Assembly (NCBI RefSeq): GCF_904848665.1
Contig: NZ_CAJHCQ010000008.1
Coordinates: 248,001 to 312,000, forward strand
Direction of reading: 5' to 3'
Origin: Paraburkholderia hiiakae
Lineage (GTDB): Bacteria; Pseudomonadota; Gammaproteobacteria; Burkholderiales; Burkholderiaceae
Length of the DNA: 64,000 nt
In this document: positions 63,274 through 64,000 of the stretch, in pieces
How positions within the stretch are numbered: the first letter of the stretch is position 1
Layout: every line of letters begins with the position of its first letter
Notes under the pieces: generated by a model
Seen by the model: only the letters and a program-made list of their open reading frames with translations
Told to the model about the DNA's origin: nothing
The model's database searches: none
Translations under genes and position numbers: made by a program

Positions 63274-63843
63274 ATGAGTCTGCTGACCCCTGAGCAATTC
63301 GCCGCTGCCCAGAAAGCCAACCTCGAAACCCTGTTCGGCCTCACCGGCAAGGCATTCGAAGGCGTGGAAAAGCTCGTCGAATTGAATCTTCAGGCCGTCC
63401 GCTCGAATCTGGCGGAATCGCAGGAACACGCCCAGCGCGCACTGTCGGTGAAGGACGCGCAGGAATTCCTGGCCCTGCAAACGAGCTATGCCCAGCCGCT
63501 GACCGAAAAGCTGCTGTCGTATGGCCGTCATGTGTATGAAATCGCCTCGGCCACCCAGGCTGAGTTTGCGAAGGTCGCCGAAGCCCACTACGAAGAGCAG
63601 AACCGCAAGGTTCAATCGCTCGTCGACAACGTCGCGAAGAACGCACCGGCTGGCTCGGAAACCGCAGTTGCCGTGATCAAGTCGGCCATCAACGCCGCGA
63701 ACACGACCTACGAAACGGTCCACAAGGCCACGAAGCAAGCCGTGGAAATGGCGGAAAGCAACTTCAACGCCGCCACCGCTGCTGCGAGCAAGGCTGCCGC
63801 CCAGGCGTCGCGCTCGGCTGCCGCTTCGGCCAAGAAGGTCTGA
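63274..63843 (+). CDS. phaP: Phasin family protein PhaP
   Basis: 189 residues from the ATG at 63274, preceded by CAGGAG. Phasins coat polyhydroxyalkanoate granules. MSLLTPEQFAAAQKANLETLFGLTGKAFEGVEKLVELN is the typical start, with a long helical amphipathic body and a C-terminal Ala/Ser/Lys tail (AAAQASRSAAASAKKV). No membrane segment. Strong promoter and terminator, so it is expressed as a single gene. Confidence 0.94.
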   Translation: MSLLTPEQFAAAQKANLETLFGLTGKAFEGVEKLVELNLQAVRSNLAESQEHAQRALSVKDAQEFLALQTSYAQPLTEKLLSYGRHVYEIASATQAEFAKVAEAHYEEQNRKVQSLVDNVAKNAPAGSETAVAVIKSAINAANTTYETVHKATKQAVEMAESNFNAATAAASKAAAQASRSAAASAKKV

Positions 63844-63935
63844 ACGTTGTAGAGTGAGCCGGTGCGTGCGCTGAAGCAGCGGCGCACCGGGCGCCGGACC
63901 TGAACGCTCCGGCATGCCGCCCGGCATGTCACTTG

Positions 63936-63962
63936 CCCGGTCACCGACCGGGAATCTTTTTT
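63936..63962 (+). terminator. Terminator of the phasin gene
   Basis: CCCGGTC-ACC-GACCGGG stem, then AATC and a run of six T. Confidence 0.82.
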
Positions 63963-64000
63963 ACGCTCCGGCGCCTCTCGTAGCACCCCGCAGCACCGAG

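Overview
The window is a stretch of bacterial chromosome of high GC content from a beta-proteobacterium. Gene order and protein sequences point to Burkholderia sensu lato (Paraburkholderia/Burkholderia-like): hfq-hflX-hflK-hflC-hisZ-purA, pyrG-kdsA-eno-ftsB, a complete isc operon and a PHA phasin. I cannot name the species from the sequence alone. Nearly everything is core genome. I see no prophage, insertion sequence, CRISPR array, rRNA or tRNA, and no region of clearly foreign composition. No new multi-gene system is evident; the points worth a second look are mostly regulatory elements, missing genes and small unassigned proteins.

Layout. 1-19.3 kb, all on the minus strand, read from right to left: ndk, rlmN, a rodZ-type HTH protein, ispG, hisS, yfgM-like, bamB, der, hfq, hflX, hflK, hflC, a DUF2065 protein, hisZ, purA, a phosphoribosyltransferase, a terminator, and the start of kup, which runs off the left edge. 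This block joins outer-membrane assembly, translation, RNA chaperone and membrane protease control functions. 19.6-29.7 kb: a lone plus-strand Bax-inhibitor-1 family gene, then minus-strand genes: MBL hydrolase, bamC, dapA, a SAM methyltransferase, trpS, a site-2 protease, a YciO/Sua5-like protein, a PHP phosphatase, an alpha/beta hydrolase and a DUF455 ferritin-like protein. 29.8-32.0 kb, plus strand: gamma-carbonic anhydrase, hslO and a small glycine-rich lipoprotein. 32.1-43.3 kb, minus strand: pyrG-kdsA-eno-ftsB, an alpha/beta hydrolase, comEC, tatD, lolD and lolC. 43.6-50.5 kb, plus strand: an RpfE/phosphoglycerate-mutase-like protein, recJ, prfB (with its programmed +1 frameshift), lysS and a glycine-zipper protein. 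50.6-56.7 kb, minus strand: iscR-iscS-iscU-iscA-hscB-hscA-fdx-iscX with two IscR-type operators over the promoter and a terminator-like hairpin inside the operon. 56.8-60.1 kb, minus strand: a low-molecular-weight phosphatase, a small membrane protein, and lutB and lutA for lactate oxidation. An iclR regulator lies divergently at 60.2 kb. 61.4-64.0 kb: a D-Ala-D-Ala endopeptidase (minus), a 715-bp noncoding stretch, and a phasin gene (plus) with a good sigma-70 promoter flanked by two TGC-N3-GCA repeats.

Working together: the isc cluster is a full Fe-S assembly pathway (desulfurase, scaffold, A-type carrier, HscA/HscB chaperones, ferredoxin, IscX) with its own sensor-repressor. Likely clients in the same window are IspG, RlmN and LutA/LutB. 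BamB and BamC, LolC/LolD and KdsA serve outer-membrane biogenesis. HflK/HflC, HflX and Hfq are post-transcriptional and proteolytic controls. The main uncertainty is choice of start codon, because GC-rich DNA gives long open upstream extensions; I used ribosome-binding sites and family N-termini to choose.
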